64,000 nt of DNA from Ancrocorticia sp039812645 (GTDB taxonomy: Bacteria > Actinomycetota > Actinomycetes > Actinomycetales > Actinomycetaceae), in assembly GCA_039812645.1 (NCBI GenBank), contig JBDIAV010000003.1, forward strand, positions 30,979 through 94,978, given 5' to 3'. Below the pieces are notes generated by a model. The model did not search any database. It was not told the origin of the DNA and worked only from the letters and a program-made list of their open reading frames with translations. Positions 8,272 to 16,614 of this stretch are shown piece by piece; within the stretch, counting starts at the first letter, position 1, and each line of letters starts with the position of its first letter. The position numbers were made by a program, and so were the translations under genes.

Positions 8272-9219
8272 TCAGCCGCGTGAATAGTCCTCAACTTCCT
8301 GAGCCCCTACAAGAGCGGACAGAGCACCCGCGAGGGAGTAGATATCCTTCGTCTGGCGAGCAACTTTACGATTGTCACGGCGGATAAGCCCGTACGCGAT
8401 GAGCGCAACGCTCATGAGGATCCGCAAGACTGAGCGTGCAGCGATGGCTACGCGGGCAACAAATCGCCCGCGACGCCCCGGTGTTGTTGCGATGACAGAG
8501 CGCGCCCATGAAGCCCCAGAGCGAAATGCTCGGCGGCGCATCCATGAATGCGTCATTCGTTCTGGAGCCACAGGCTCCGTTGCGACTGCCTCGTCGCACC
8601 ATTCAATGATTCCACCTGCGGCAACAATCTCATGGGTTAGCAGTGTGTCCTCGCCGCCACGTAGGCCAAGGCGAGGATCAAACTGGAGCTTGTGATCTCG
8701 AAGGAAGTTCATATCAAGAAGCAGGCTTCCTGCGCCAGCCCCCGATTTCTTGGTGCCCGTTGGGAAGCGTGCGGTTTCGAAGATTCCGGAGGCGACGACA
8801 AAGGGGTTGGGAATCTTGTCAGGGAGAACAGAAAGAACAGGCCCAGCAACCGCCGCGCATTGTACGCGCTCCCAGTGCTCAAGAAGGTATCTGAGCCAGT
8901 TGGGCTCAGGAGATTGGTCGTCGTCGAAGAAAACAAGAAGACGGTAATCCGCGGCTGCCTTGAGTGCGGCGTTACGCGCTGCGGCGATGCCTGGCGTGGG
9001 CTCGGAGAGGTAATGAACGGGAACGGGAGTGACCACTGCTGCCACCGCATCTTCAGCACTACGTTCCGGATCGTTGTCCACGATAAGGATGTCAATAGGG
9101 ACATCCAGTTCCGCAGCCTGTTCCGCGACGGCTTGGACGGCGGGCTCAAGAGTCAGGGGTCGTTTGTAGGTGAGAATAGCAACGACAACGGGTCCCTGAG
9201 GGAGCGAGGATGGGCTCAT
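8272..9219 (-). CDS. Glycosyltransferase family 2
   Basis: This 315-residue GT2 is a paralogue of the enzyme at 1797-2738. Both share VAILTYKR/VGVLTFKR, DNDPERSAE, PGIAAAR and GGEDTL. The metal-binding run is FFDDDQSP near residue 98. The C-terminal third is basic and hydrophobic and may sit on the membrane. The start is the ATG at 9219, with GGAG about 9 bases upstream; an extension to 9276 has no ribosome-binding site. It converges on the operon ending at 8207, with which it shares a terminator. Two copies of one GT2 type in a locus suggest successive transfers of similar sugars or alternative side branches (inference). Confidence 0.87.
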   Translation of the reverse strand: MSPSSLPQGPVVVAILTYKRPLTLEPAVQAVAEQAAELDVPIDILIVDNDPERSAEDAVAAVVTPVPVHYLSEPTPGIAAARNAALKAAADYRLLVFFDDDQSPEPNWLRYLLEHWERVQCAAVAGPVLSVLPDKIPNPFVVASGIFETARFPTGTKKSGAGAGSLLLDMNFLRDHKLQFDPRLGLRGGEDTLLTHEIVAAGGIIEWCDEAVATEPVAPERMTHSWMRRRAFRSGASWARSVIATTPGRRGRFVARVAIAARSVLRILMSVALIAYGLIRRDNRKVARQTKDIYSLAGALSALVGAQEVEDYSRG

Positions 9220-9718
9220 CTTATATTTCTCCTGGGGTGACTGAGGACACGGTGGCTCTGTTGAACCACATGTCACGCAACATCAGGCAGAAAAGGAAAT
9301 GCTGCCTGTGACCACAAGAAGGAATGGAGATACCTTCTCGGGATTCTCTCGTAAATGCAATGACAATTTTACCATTTTCGTAGACGCTCTCTCTGTATTC
9401 GAGAAGCAAAACCGTTATGATTGCGGCTATTTGGGCTTATTATGTCGAATGTTTTTGTGATGACAGGAACCACACTTCCGTTCCCTCTGAAAGAAGGGCT
9501 CGCGCCACTTTGAACGGTAATATTCATAGTGACTATCTGACGCGGCGTGGAATTCCAGGCCGTTATTCGGATCAATGAATGTCTGCCGGCCCGCGAGATC
9601 CTCTTAAGTGCTCGTGTCATCGGTTGGACAAATGGATCACTAACGACGTTCGTGAATTGGTTTCTCACGTGAGGTGAGCGACGCGTCCTTTTCGAACAAA
9701 AGCCAGGAGAAAGAAAAC
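9220..9718. other. Long divergent intergenic region
   Basis: No gene is supported in these 499 bases between the divergent GT2 and pyruvyl transferase genes. A small hairpin (caggcag/ctgcctg) lies at 9294-9308. The region is less GC-rich than its neighbours and presumably holds two promoters, which I could not place. Confidence 0.6.
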
Positions 9719-10795
9719 GTGACTCGAGTACTTTTGCTCTGGACTACTCCAAATTCCACAAACCTAGGCGTGCGAGCATTGGGGGAGGGATCTGCTGCTT
9801 TGGTACGTAGGGTCGCACCAGATGCAGAAATCCTTACCCAGAGTTATGGTCAAGGTGAGGCTCCCGTGAACATTGGCGTGGGCCGCAGTCTGCTGCGCGA
9901 GTTTGTGCTTAATTCTCGTGGCCTGAAGACATGGGTGAAAGGGTTTGACCTCGTTGTCGATACCCGGGCTGGCGATTCCTTCGCGGATATCTACGGTCTT
10001 CCGAGACTGCGCAAGATCTGTAATATGGCGAACTTCGTCAAGGCTTGCGGTGTGCCCCTTGTGATCGGTCCCCAGACTATCGGTCCTTTCACAACTCGCC
10101 AGGGTAAACGTCTAGGAGCCGCTTCACTGCGACGGGCGAGCCTGGTGATGGCGCGTGATTCAGCCTCGATGGAGGCCGCCACCCGTTTGGGACGCACTCC
10201 GGATGTCCTCACATCGGATGTTGTTTTTGCCATGGAACAGCCGGAAGCTGAGGGAAAGCGTGATGTGCTCCTCAACGTTTCGGGTCTCTTGTGGAACTCC
10301 GATGATCACGGCTCCGCGCGGGAGTATCAGAACACTGTCCGGGAAGTTATCCGAGGGCTCCATGAGCGCGGGAGAACCGTGAGTCTGCTGTCGCATGTCC
10401 TGGACTCAGATCTATTGGATAACGATGAACCAACGGCGCGGATGCTCAGCGAAGAATTCGGGATAGAGCATGTTGTGCCACGAGACCTGACGCATTTGCG
10501 TTCCCTCGTCAAGGGTGCGGACCTTGTCATTGGTTCCAGGATGCACGCCTGTCTGAACTCCTTGTCTGTGGGAACCCCGGCAATCCCGTTGGCCTATTCG
10601 CGAAAGTTTAAGCCGCTGCTGGGCGATCTTGGATGGAATCATGTTGTGGATCTTCATGACTCAACAACGCCTGCTGCCGATGCGCTAGCTATTCTTGATG
10701 GCAACCCCGACCTGGCGGTTCAGGTTCTTGAGGTGAGAAAGCGTGCTGATGAGCTGCTCGACGTTGCTGTCAAGGCGTTGCAAAAGTACATTTGA
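9719..10795 (+). CDS. Polysaccharide pyruvyl transferase family protein
   Basis: This 358-residue protein belongs to the CsaB/WcaK-type family that adds ketal-linked pyruvate from phosphoenolpyruvate to sugars in surface polymers. The N-terminus reads LLLWTTPNSTNLGVRALGEG, the family's loop-and-helix start. Further on are VIGPQTIGPF and the late block VIGSRMHACLNSLSVGTPAI, whose conserved His lies in the active site. The start is the GTG at 9719 with AGGAG 9 bases upstream; an earlier in-frame GTG at 9674 has none. Pyruvylation makes a polymer acidic and in some bacteria forms a ligand for S-layer-type proteins. A hairpin terminator follows. Confidence 0.88.
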   Translation: MTRVLLLWTTPNSTNLGVRALGEGSAALVRRVAPDAEILTQSYGQGEAPVNIGVGRSLLREFVLNSRGLKTWVKGFDLVVDTRAGDSFADIYGLPRLRKICNMANFVKACGVPLVIGPQTIGPFTTRQGKRLGAASLRRASLVMARDSASMEAATRLGRTPDVLTSDVVFAMEQPEAEGKRDVLLNVSGLLWNSDDHGSAREYQNTVREVIRGLHERGRTVSLLSHVLDSDLLDNDEPTARMLSEEFGIEHVVPRDLTHLRSLVKGADLVIGSRMHACLNSLSVGTPAIPLAYSRKFKPLLGDLGWNHVVDLHDSTTPAADALAILDGNPDLAVQVLEVRKRADELLDVAVKALQKYI

Positions 10796-10862
10796 GTTGG
10801 CGGATCCAAGATGCACGACAGCTGTCAGAAATGGCTGTTAACTCCTCAAATTGACGCGTGAA

Positions 10863-10909
10863 GAACGGCTCTTGTGGCCAGCCCATTTGGCTGGCCACAA
10901 GAGCCGTTC
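10863..10909. terminator. Bidirectional terminator
   Basis: Twenty-one-base perfect arms (starting gaacggctcttgtggccag) with a 5-base loop lie between the convergent pyruvyl transferase and flippase genes. Confidence 0.87.
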
Positions 10910-10966
10910 GTTGGTCTAGGTGCGCCCAACGCTAGTTGTTGAAACGCCCGACGAGTTGTTGAGGTA

Positions 10967-12457
10967 CTAGTCCTTCTTTTCCTCCGTGCCAGGCTTACCG
11001 GGACGGTTCCGAACCATTGCGGCCATCGCAAAAACGTCTTTGAGGTCGTTGCGGAATGCTGGAACAACACCGATGAGAACAAGGTACGCAGCCACTCCGG
11101 CGAGAGCGCCAAGGATCATACTGATAAGTGAGCCGAGTCCAGCCGATGCGGTAGTCGCCGCGTAGGACGCGCATCCAACCACCGCTGCCTGCGCAACAAC
11201 ACTAAAGGCGTTCTTGTAGAGCGCGCGCTGTGGGATGGGGGTGTTGCGACCGAGCCACCATAGGGAGATCGGCCATGACAGGGCAGGTGCGATCATGTAC
11301 CCGACGGCGAGCCCAATCGTTCCCCAGTAGCTTCCGATGATAATGCAGGAAAACTTAATGAGGGCCTGGACGATGGAATACCGGAACAGGACAGAGGTGA
11401 GTCCTCGTGCGAGGTAGATCCAGTATCCAACCATGGCGAGAGTCTGGAACAATGCGGCAATTGCAAAGAGGCGCAGGTAAGGGGTGGAGGCTGCCCATTC
11501 GTTTCCGAGGATCACCGGAACGATAGCGGATGCTCCTCCGGCCACCAGAGCCATGGCGAGGCCGAGTGGAAGTGCAAGGGCCAATTGTCCTTGGCGAACG
11601 AAGCGGTCAAAGCGCGGCTGGTCATTAGTAAGTTGGCTGAGAACCGGCAGGGCAACGGTGGTACTCGGTGTGCGGATCTGATTGATCGGTGTCATAAGAA
11701 GCTGGAAGGCGCGATTGTAAAAACCGAGAATGCCTGTACCGAAACGGATGCCGATGATCCATGTGTCCACGTTGTTTGCCGCATATCCAATGATCTGTGA
11801 TCCAAGAAGGCTGATACCAAATCTCATGAACCGACGCACGGATACGCTGCGGGTGTAGAGCCTGGGCAGCCAACGCCCGGCTATCACCATACCGATGAGG
11901 AGGGTGGCAGCAGTTGTCATTTGCTGGATGACCAGTGCCCAGTATCCTAATCCCGCCACCGCGCTGATGATGCCGACGGTGAGTCCGAGAACTGCCGAGG
12001 CTATCTCGGTTGCAGCGATGGCCTTGAAACGAAGTCCGCGCACCAAATTGGCTCTGTACTGTGTGGTCAGTCCGTTGAGAAGGAAGATAACGGAAAGTAC
12101 CTGGGTGACCTGTTTGAGGTCGGGATGCCCGGAAAAGCTGGCGATAAGCGGTGCCCCCGCAAAGACGATAATGGAGAGGACAGCTCCAATAGCGGTGTTG
12201 AGCCAGAAAAGGTTGTCTCGCTCAGCTCGGCTGAGCGTGGGGGATTGAATAGCAGCAGAAGATAGACCGAAATCCCGGAACAGCTCTCCAAAGGTGACGA
12301 TGGACACTGCCAAGGCGAAAAGCCCATAATCATCGGAATTGAGGAGCCTAGCAAGGATGACAACGCCTAAAAATTGAGTAATCATCTTGGCAGCTTGTGC
12401 CACGAGGGTTACCGCTGCTCCACGTGCCGCGCGTCCACCGAGCCCTGTACTGCTCAC
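10967..12457 (-). CDS. Wzx/WzxC-type polysaccharide flippase (MOP superfamily)
   Basis: This 496-residue polytopic membrane protein is predicted to flip lipid-linked oligosaccharides across the membrane. The N-terminus (RGAAVTLVAQAAKMITQFLG followed by ARLLNSDDYGLFAL) is characteristic of the WzxC-like polysaccharide transporters, and about 12-14 hydrophobic helices can be counted. A charged tail of about 15 residues ends the protein. The start is the GTG at 12457, preceded by GGGAG at 8 bases; the ATG at 12475 has no such site. It is the only export component visible in this glycan locus. No Wzy-like polymerase or chain-length regulator is in the window, so these may lie upstream of base 1 or elsewhere. 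Confidence 0.88.
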   Translation of the reverse strand: MSSTGLGGRAARGAAVTLVAQAAKMITQFLGVVILARLLNSDDYGLFALAVSIVTFGELFRDFGLSSAAIQSPTLSRAERDNLFWLNTAIGAVLSIIVFAGAPLIASFSGHPDLKQVTQVLSVIFLLNGLTTQYRANLVRGLRFKAIAATEIASAVLGLTVGIISAVAGLGYWALVIQQMTTAATLLIGMVIAGRWLPRLYTRSVSVRRFMRFGISLLGSQIIGYAANNVDTWIIGIRFGTGILGFYNRAFQLLMTPINQIRTPSTTVALPVLSQLTNDQPRFDRFVRQGQLALALPLGLAMALVAGGASAIVPVILGNEWAASTPYLRLFAIAALFQTLAMVGYWIYLARGLTSVLFRYSIVQALIKFSCIIIGSYWGTIGLAVGYMIAPALSWPISLWWLGRNTPIPQRALYKNAFSVVAQAAVVGCASYAATTASAGLGSLISMILGALAGVAAYLVLIGVVPAFRNDLKDVFAMAAMVRNRPGKPGTEEKKD

Positions 12458-12836
12458 TCTGCACACTCCCAGCATTGAATCATCTGAGCTCGCTCGGATC
12501 CTCGGCTATGGTTTTCCATCGGTTTAATCTCCCTAGTACATTTCCGGGGGCGGTTGGCCCATCCGGACATATTACGCCACCGAGAACGAGCTGCCCGATC
12601 CGGAAATTGGCGTCACGTGATGAATAATAGCCGCGTCACCTGGATCTTTGAATAGTTTTGTTAAAACATGGAGCTCTCCGTGATTGGTGTCACTTGGGTG
12701 TGGGATTCCATGAATGTGCGGGATAAATGGCAGTTTTGAGAATATTCTCTTTTTGGTACGGAGTGAACTGGTGGATCATATGTCAGGTGGAATGCTGCGA
12801 GTGAGTTTCCTTGGAGTTGACTGTCACTCTTGACGA
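12458..12836. other. Intergenic region
   Basis: These 379 bases lie between the flippase start and the flavodoxin end. I see no gene, clear hairpin or repeat. The part from 12600 to 12800 is less GC-rich than the flanking genes. Confidence 0.6.
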
Positions 12837-13337
12837 TCAGTCAGTGGTGTCTCGCGCGAGTTTGGCGCCCCAAAGCTGCGCCAACTCTGATTCTCCGGGT
12901 GCTAGCGGCCCCTTTGAGGCACCCACCACGAACATCTGCGTGCTCACCTCGATATCGGGGTGCCGTTGCCTGATGATCTTCGCGGCTGTCTTGGCCGACG
13001 ATCCGTTCATCCATGCGCGCCCGCTTGCGGTCCCAAAGGCGGCGACGCGTAGTCCCTCGGGCAACTGCGCGCCATCTAGCCAGTCGCGAATTCCCACCGG
13101 GCTTGGTTGGCCGCCGTCGGCCGCCGCGAGTCCGCGGGTGACAGATGTTGAGAGGGTTCGGTTGTGGGTGGGGCCGCCGACGAGAAGAAGATCCGTGCCC
13201 GTTGGCACCTGCTGGGGAGCGTCTGCAACAGCGACGACGGCGACTTCGCCCCCTTCGCTCCGCAGTCCATCAGCGATTGCTTTGCCGGTGGCTGCGACGT
13301 TTCCGAACGACGATTCGATGATCATTAGGGCTCTCAT
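12837..13337 (-). CDS. Flavodoxin-like protein 1
   Basis: This 166-residue protein has a flavodoxin fold and is predicted to bind FMN for electron transfer. The phosphate-binding loop is IIESSFGNVAATGKAIA at residues 6-22. The isoalloxazine-side loops are VGGPTHNRTLS near residue 53 and FGTASGRAWMNGSSA near 102. It is a clear paralogue of the protein at 15195-15698 (same PTHNR and GSxAKxAxKI blocks). An AAAGGA site lies about 10 bases before the ATG. The start overlaps the stop of the small upstream gene by 4 bases, so the two form one translational unit. Confidence 0.85.
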   Translation of the reverse strand: MRALMIIESSFGNVAATGKAIADGLRSEGGEVAVVAVADAPQQVPTGTDLLLVGGPTHNRTLSTSVTRGLAAADGGQPSPVGIRDWLDGAQLPEGLRVAAFGTASGRAWMNGSSAKTAAKIIRQRHPDIEVSTQMFVVGASKGPLAPGESELAQLWGAKLARDTTD

Positions 13338-13753
13338 GGTTCGGTTGTCCTTTCGCTCGGCGTTCCGTAGGCCGTTACGACACTATCACCCTGGCGAGTG
13401 TGACTGGAGGCTCTGAACGCGGGCAACCTCGCCCCTACATTGTTTGTGACCGCTGCAATGTGATCCCGGGGGAGCCGCGACGCCAGTGCCAGGTTCCAGC
13501 CCGCTGTGAGGTCTAGGATCTTGGCGGACTCGGAGATCCGAGGCAAACAGAGTGTCAGTCCTGTCTGCACGATGGGGGAGTCGGCCTCAATGGCAGCAAA
13601 AACCTGGGCAAGTGCAAGATCGTGCATGACCTGATCGGCCAGTGGTGCGGAAGCGGGAATGGCGGCAACGTCCCTCCACAAGACGCTCTCGAAGGGCGCT
13701 CCATCGGTTGGAACAACCTCTTCCTGGGGCACGGGGATAAATGACGATGGCAC
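13334..13753 (-). CDS. Small protein of unknown function with structured start site
   Basis: I do not recognise this 139-residue protein. It is supported as a gene by AGGAG 6 bases before a GTG start and by a 4-base overlap with the flavodoxin downstream. It has no signal peptide or membrane segment. The segments FESVLWRDV with DLALAQVFAAI and, later, ILDLTAGWNLALASRL faintly recall the N-terminus and pre-ATPase region of MutS-like proteins, which would make it an internally deleted remnant; I hold this loosely. Its ribosome-binding site sits in the loop of a perfect 15-base hairpin whose arm contains the start codon, so translation may be controlled by RNA structure or a bound protein. Confidence 0.55.
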   Translation of the reverse strand: MPSSFIPVPQEEVVPTDGAPFESVLWRDVAAIPASAPLADQVMHDLALAQVFAAIEADSPIVQTGLTLCLPRISESAKILDLTAGWNLALASRLPRDHIAAVTNNVGARLPAFRASSHTRQGDSVVTAYGTPSERTTEP

Positions 13754-13782
13754 CTGTAACTCCTCTCGTTACAGGTGCCATC
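13746..13782 (-). promoter_or_regulatory. Perfect hairpin enclosing RBS and start codon
   Basis: Fifteen-base perfect arms (gatggcacctgtaac and its complement) flank the 7-base loop that carries the GAGAGGA ribosome-binding site of the gene starting at 13753. The downstream arm includes its GTG start. It could be an RNA switch-like structure or a DNA operator. Confidence 0.65.
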
Positions 13783-13847
13783 AGCTGTTTGCGGTTTGGA
13801 GGTCACGTCCCGGCGGACTCCATCACCTTGGTGTGATTCTGCACGCG

Positions 13848-15065
13848 TTATGCCTGTGCGGATGCTGCGATGGTGACTTTACGCGTGAGCTTTTCGGTCA
13901 TGACAAGCAGGAGGATGGCAAAGATTGCCAGGTAGAACGGGAACAGGCTGAGGCTGGTATGTGTGGCAATGAAACCGAAAAGCGGCGGCATGAGGGTCGA
14001 ACCGGTATAGGCTGCGGCCATTTGGATACCGATGATGGCCTGTGAGTTTGCGCGGCCGAAGTTGGTGGGGGTTGCGTGGATAATCGAGGGGTAGATTGGA
14101 GCGCAGCCGAATCCGGCAATGACGAGTCCGGCGAGAGCCAGCACATCGTTCTCCAGCGGTAGCGCGATCAGCACAATGCCGGTGAGGGTGATGAGGGTGC
14201 CGTAGCGAATCATCTGATCGTCGCCAAACCTGTCTGCAACAAAACCACCAAGGAACCGTCCCAGCGTGATTCCCAACAGGAAGAGCGAGGCAAACCGGGC
14301 GGCGGTTGCACTGTCCACACCGCGGGCGTCGACAAGATACGTGGAAGCCCACAGGATGGCGGTGCTTTCAACCGCACAGTAAGCCATAAACGCTGTCAAA
14401 ATGAGTGGAACACCGGGGATGCGCAGTGCGCGAGTCAAGGGAATTGGTTCGCTCGCGGCGCCGTCGTCGTTCGGTGAGGATGTTTCGGTGCCGGAGGTAA
14501 CCTCGCCGTTCTTCCTCGGCGTTATCTTCCACAGCGGAAGACTCACGAAAAGCGCCACCGTGAGGATGATCTGAATGACGCTGACGATCCAATAACCGTG
14601 GTTCCACCCGCTACCCGAGGTGAGGCTGTAGCCCATGATGAAGGGGCTGATTGAGGCGCCGATCCCCCAGAAGCAGTGGAGCCAGCTCATGTGGCGAGAC
14701 TCGTAGTGGAGTGCCACGTAGTTGTTAAGCGCGGCATCAACTGCGCCAGCACCCAGACCATAGGGAATAGCCCAGAGGCAGACGGCCAGGAAGGATCCGG
14801 ACGAGGAGAATCCCATGAGTGCCGCTGCCGTCATGCCCACGCTGATGGCGGTGACGAGGCCGGGACCGAGTTTCTTGGTGAGGCGGTCAGACTGAAGGCT
14901 TGAGATGATGGTGCCAGAGGCGATGATCATCGTAATGAGGCCCGCGAAGGACACGGGAACACCCAGCTCACCGTGCATGACGGGCCATGCTGAGCCCACA
15001 AGGGAGTCGGGCAAGCCGAGGCTGATGAATGCTACGTAAATGATCGCGAGCAGGAGCGAATACAT
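13848..15065 (-). CDS. MFS transporter (FucP/sugar-type)
   Basis: This 405-residue transporter has about 12 hydrophobic helices split by a charged central loop (residues 185-215). The first half shows LGLPDSLVGSAWPVM and the conserved loop LQSDRLTKKLGP between helices 2 and 3; the second half shows LGRFLGGFVADRFGD. The pattern resembles FucP-like and related MFS families, but the substrate cannot be assigned. No clear ribosome-binding site precedes the ATG, and other starts a few codons in are possible. It lies between two flavodoxin genes on the same strand. Confidence 0.85.
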   Translation of the reverse strand: MYSLLLAIIYVAFISLGLPDSLVGSAWPVMHGELGVPVSFAGLITMIIASGTIISSLQSDRLTKKLGPGLVTAISVGMTAAALMGFSSSGSFLAVCLWAIPYGLGAGAVDAALNNYVALHYESRHMSWLHCFWGIGASISPFIMGYSLTSGSGWNHGYWIVSVIQIILTVALFVSLPLWKITPRKNGEVTSGTETSSPNDDGAASEPIPLTRALRIPGVPLILTAFMAYCAVESTAILWASTYLVDARGVDSATAARFASLFLLGITLGRFLGGFVADRFGDDQMIRYGTLITLTGIVLIALPLENDVLALAGLVIAGFGCAPIYPSIIHATPTNFGRANSQAIIGIQMAAAYTGSTLMPPLFGFIATHTSLSLFPFYLAIFAILLLVMTEKLTRKVTIAASAQA

Positions 15066-15194
15066 ACATGTCTCAATCGATAGTTGGTGGTGCGCAGAAA
15101 ATGCGGCACGACGATCCTAACCATCAATCAATATGTGTACAATCGTTCTTATGTTGCGATCGTGAGAGTTCTGGCACAGGTGGTGGCAAGCGCG

Positions 15195-15698
15195 TCAGTT
15201 TCTTGTTGCGGCCAGCTGCCCGCCCCATTCACGAGCCTCGGCGAGTGCGCCATCAGCCAACGGCCCGGCGGTCCCGCGCACCACGAATGATCGCGTCTCA
15301 ACATTGATCCCGGGGGAGCGGCGTCCGAGAATCTTGGAAGCGGCCTTTGCTGCTGAACCGGAGATGAAGTTCTTGCCGGTCACGGTGTCAAATGCCGCAA
15401 CCTTGACGCCGTCCGGAAGAGTGGCGGAGGCGAGCCATTCGCGGACACCAATGGAGTGGTCACCCGCCACCTTCGCCGTGACCGATGCCTTCTCACGGGT
15501 GGATGGTGTAGAGAGTCCGCGATTGTGGGTCGGGGCGCCGACAAGTAACAGGTCCGTGTCTGCTGGGAGAGTGGTGGGTGCTTCGGCAACTCCCGCCATG
15601 TTGACGAGGGTTCCGCGTGTTTGCAGTTCCCTAGCGATTTCCTGACCAATTGCGGCGGTGTTCCCGAACCATGATTCGATGATAATGACGGCCTTCAT
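15195..15698 (-). CDS. Flavodoxin-like protein 2
   Basis: This 167-residue FMN-binding-type protein parallels flavodoxin-like protein 1. The phosphate loop is IIESWFGNTAAIGQEIA, and the later loops are VGAPTHNRGLS and FDTVTGKNFISGSAAKAASK. The start is the ATG at 15698, with GAGGAG 7 bases upstream; five extra codons upstream lack support. It diverges from the TetR-family regulator at 15784, and a palindrome lies between them, so TetR control of this gene is likely (inference). A dedicated flavodoxin pair suggests a redox or flavin-reducing role. Confidence 0.86.
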   Translation of the reverse strand: MKAVIIIESWFGNTAAIGQEIARELQTRGTLVNMAGVAEAPTTLPADTDLLLVGAPTHNRGLSTPSTREKASVTAKVAGDHSIGVREWLASATLPDGVKVAAFDTVTGKNFISGSAAKAASKILGRRSPGINVETRSFVVRGTAGPLADGALAEAREWGGQLAATRN

Positions 15699-15736
15699 GA
15701 TGTTTCTCCTCATTGATGAAACTATCAGTATTGTTT

Positions 15737-15755
15737 ATGGTACTCACAGTACCAT
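15737..15755. promoter_or_regulatory. Candidate TetR operator
   Basis: An inverted repeat, atggtact-cac-agtaccat, lies 39 bases from the flavodoxin start and 29 bases from the tetR-type start, in the divergent promoter region. This is the usual place for an autoregulatory TetR operator. Confidence 0.6.
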
Positions 15756-15783
15756 TATCGGTATGGTTCGGTATAGTAATCGC

Positions 15784-16602
15784 ATGGCCCGCATGACCGA
15801 CCGTGAAACAGAGCAGCGTATGCTCTCGGCAGCTCTCTCCCTCGTCCACGACCGGGGGATCTCCACCGGGCTGGAATCGCTTCCTTTTGACGAGGTGATT
15901 CGCGCGGCGGAAGTCTCCCGCACCTCTGCCTACCGTCGCTGGCCACAGCGCGAGCGCTTCTACGGGGAAGTGCTCACCGAGCTGGCGCGGGGTGCCACGC
16001 TGCCGGCGCCGGGCGAGGACCTTATGATTTCGGTCGCGAACATTCTCGCCGAGCGCGCTGAGCATCTCGATTCGCCCCAGGATCACCGCGACCTCGTGGT
16101 TGAGCTGCTGCGCGTTTCGATTGGCGCTGATTTTGACATTGTCAGCACGTCGCCGCAGTGGCGCACCTATCGTCTTCTCCTCGCGAGCTATCAGGGGATT
16201 TCGGATCCGGCCGTGCGCGAGGCGGTGACGGAGGCCCTCGTTGAGTCTGACCAGCGCGCTGTTACTGTACGGTCCCGGGTGTATGCGCAGTTCGCAGCTC
16301 TGCTCGGCTACCGTTTGGTGGCGCCGTTGAACGGCCCCGATGGCTTTGAGTTGATGAGTCGAGCGGCCGGCGCCAGCATGATGGGGGTGCTCGCTCGGAT
16401 CTCGCTTGGGGACAGTTCGATGCAGGTTCCGCGTCCGATGCGAGCTTTTGGTTCGTCGACGACGACGCCCTGGACCCCCGGCGTCTATATGGTCACCTCA
16501 ACTGTTCTTAGCTATATCGAGGTTGACCCCGGTGTGGTGTGGGATCGCTCGCGTATTGCGGACATTCTGGCGGCGGTTGCGACGTTCACCTCTGAGCGAT
16601 GA
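15784..16602 (+). CDS. TetR/AcrR family transcriptional regulator
   Basis: This 272-residue regulator has an N-terminal helix-turn-helix (MLSAALSLVHDRGI... VIRAAEVSRTSAYRRW, residues 13-52). The tyrosine/arginine-rich recognition helix ends in RRWPQRERF. The ligand domain is longer than usual (TetR proteins are about 200 residues), with C-terminal segments I cannot assign. The ATG at 15784 is chosen because a TATAGT hexamer ends 6 bases before it, so the mRNA is probably leaderless. It likely represses itself and the divergent flavodoxin through the palindrome at 15737-15755. The gene ends 12 bases from the convergent kinase gene. Confidence 0.83.
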   Translation: MARMTDRETEQRMLSAALSLVHDRGISTGLESLPFDEVIRAAEVSRTSAYRRWPQRERFYGEVLTELARGATLPAPGEDLMISVANILAERAEHLDSPQDHRDLVVELLRVSIGADFDIVSTSPQWRTYRLLLASYQGISDPAVREAVTEALVESDQRAVTVRSRVYAQFAALLGYRLVAPLNGPDGFELMSRAAGASMMGVLARISLGDSSMQVPRPMRAFGSSTTTPWTPGVYMVTSTVLSYIEVDPGVVWDRSRIADILAAVATFTSER

Positions 16603-16614
16603 TCGTCACGGGTG

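Noticed and set aside
8692..9240. 182-codon plus-strand frame
   Set aside because: It is antisense to the GT2 at 8272-9219, which has a ribosome-binding site and full motifs.
9369..9668. Possible small gene in the long intergenic gap
   Set aside because: The frame has no ribosome-binding site or recognisable motif, and its composition does not look coding.
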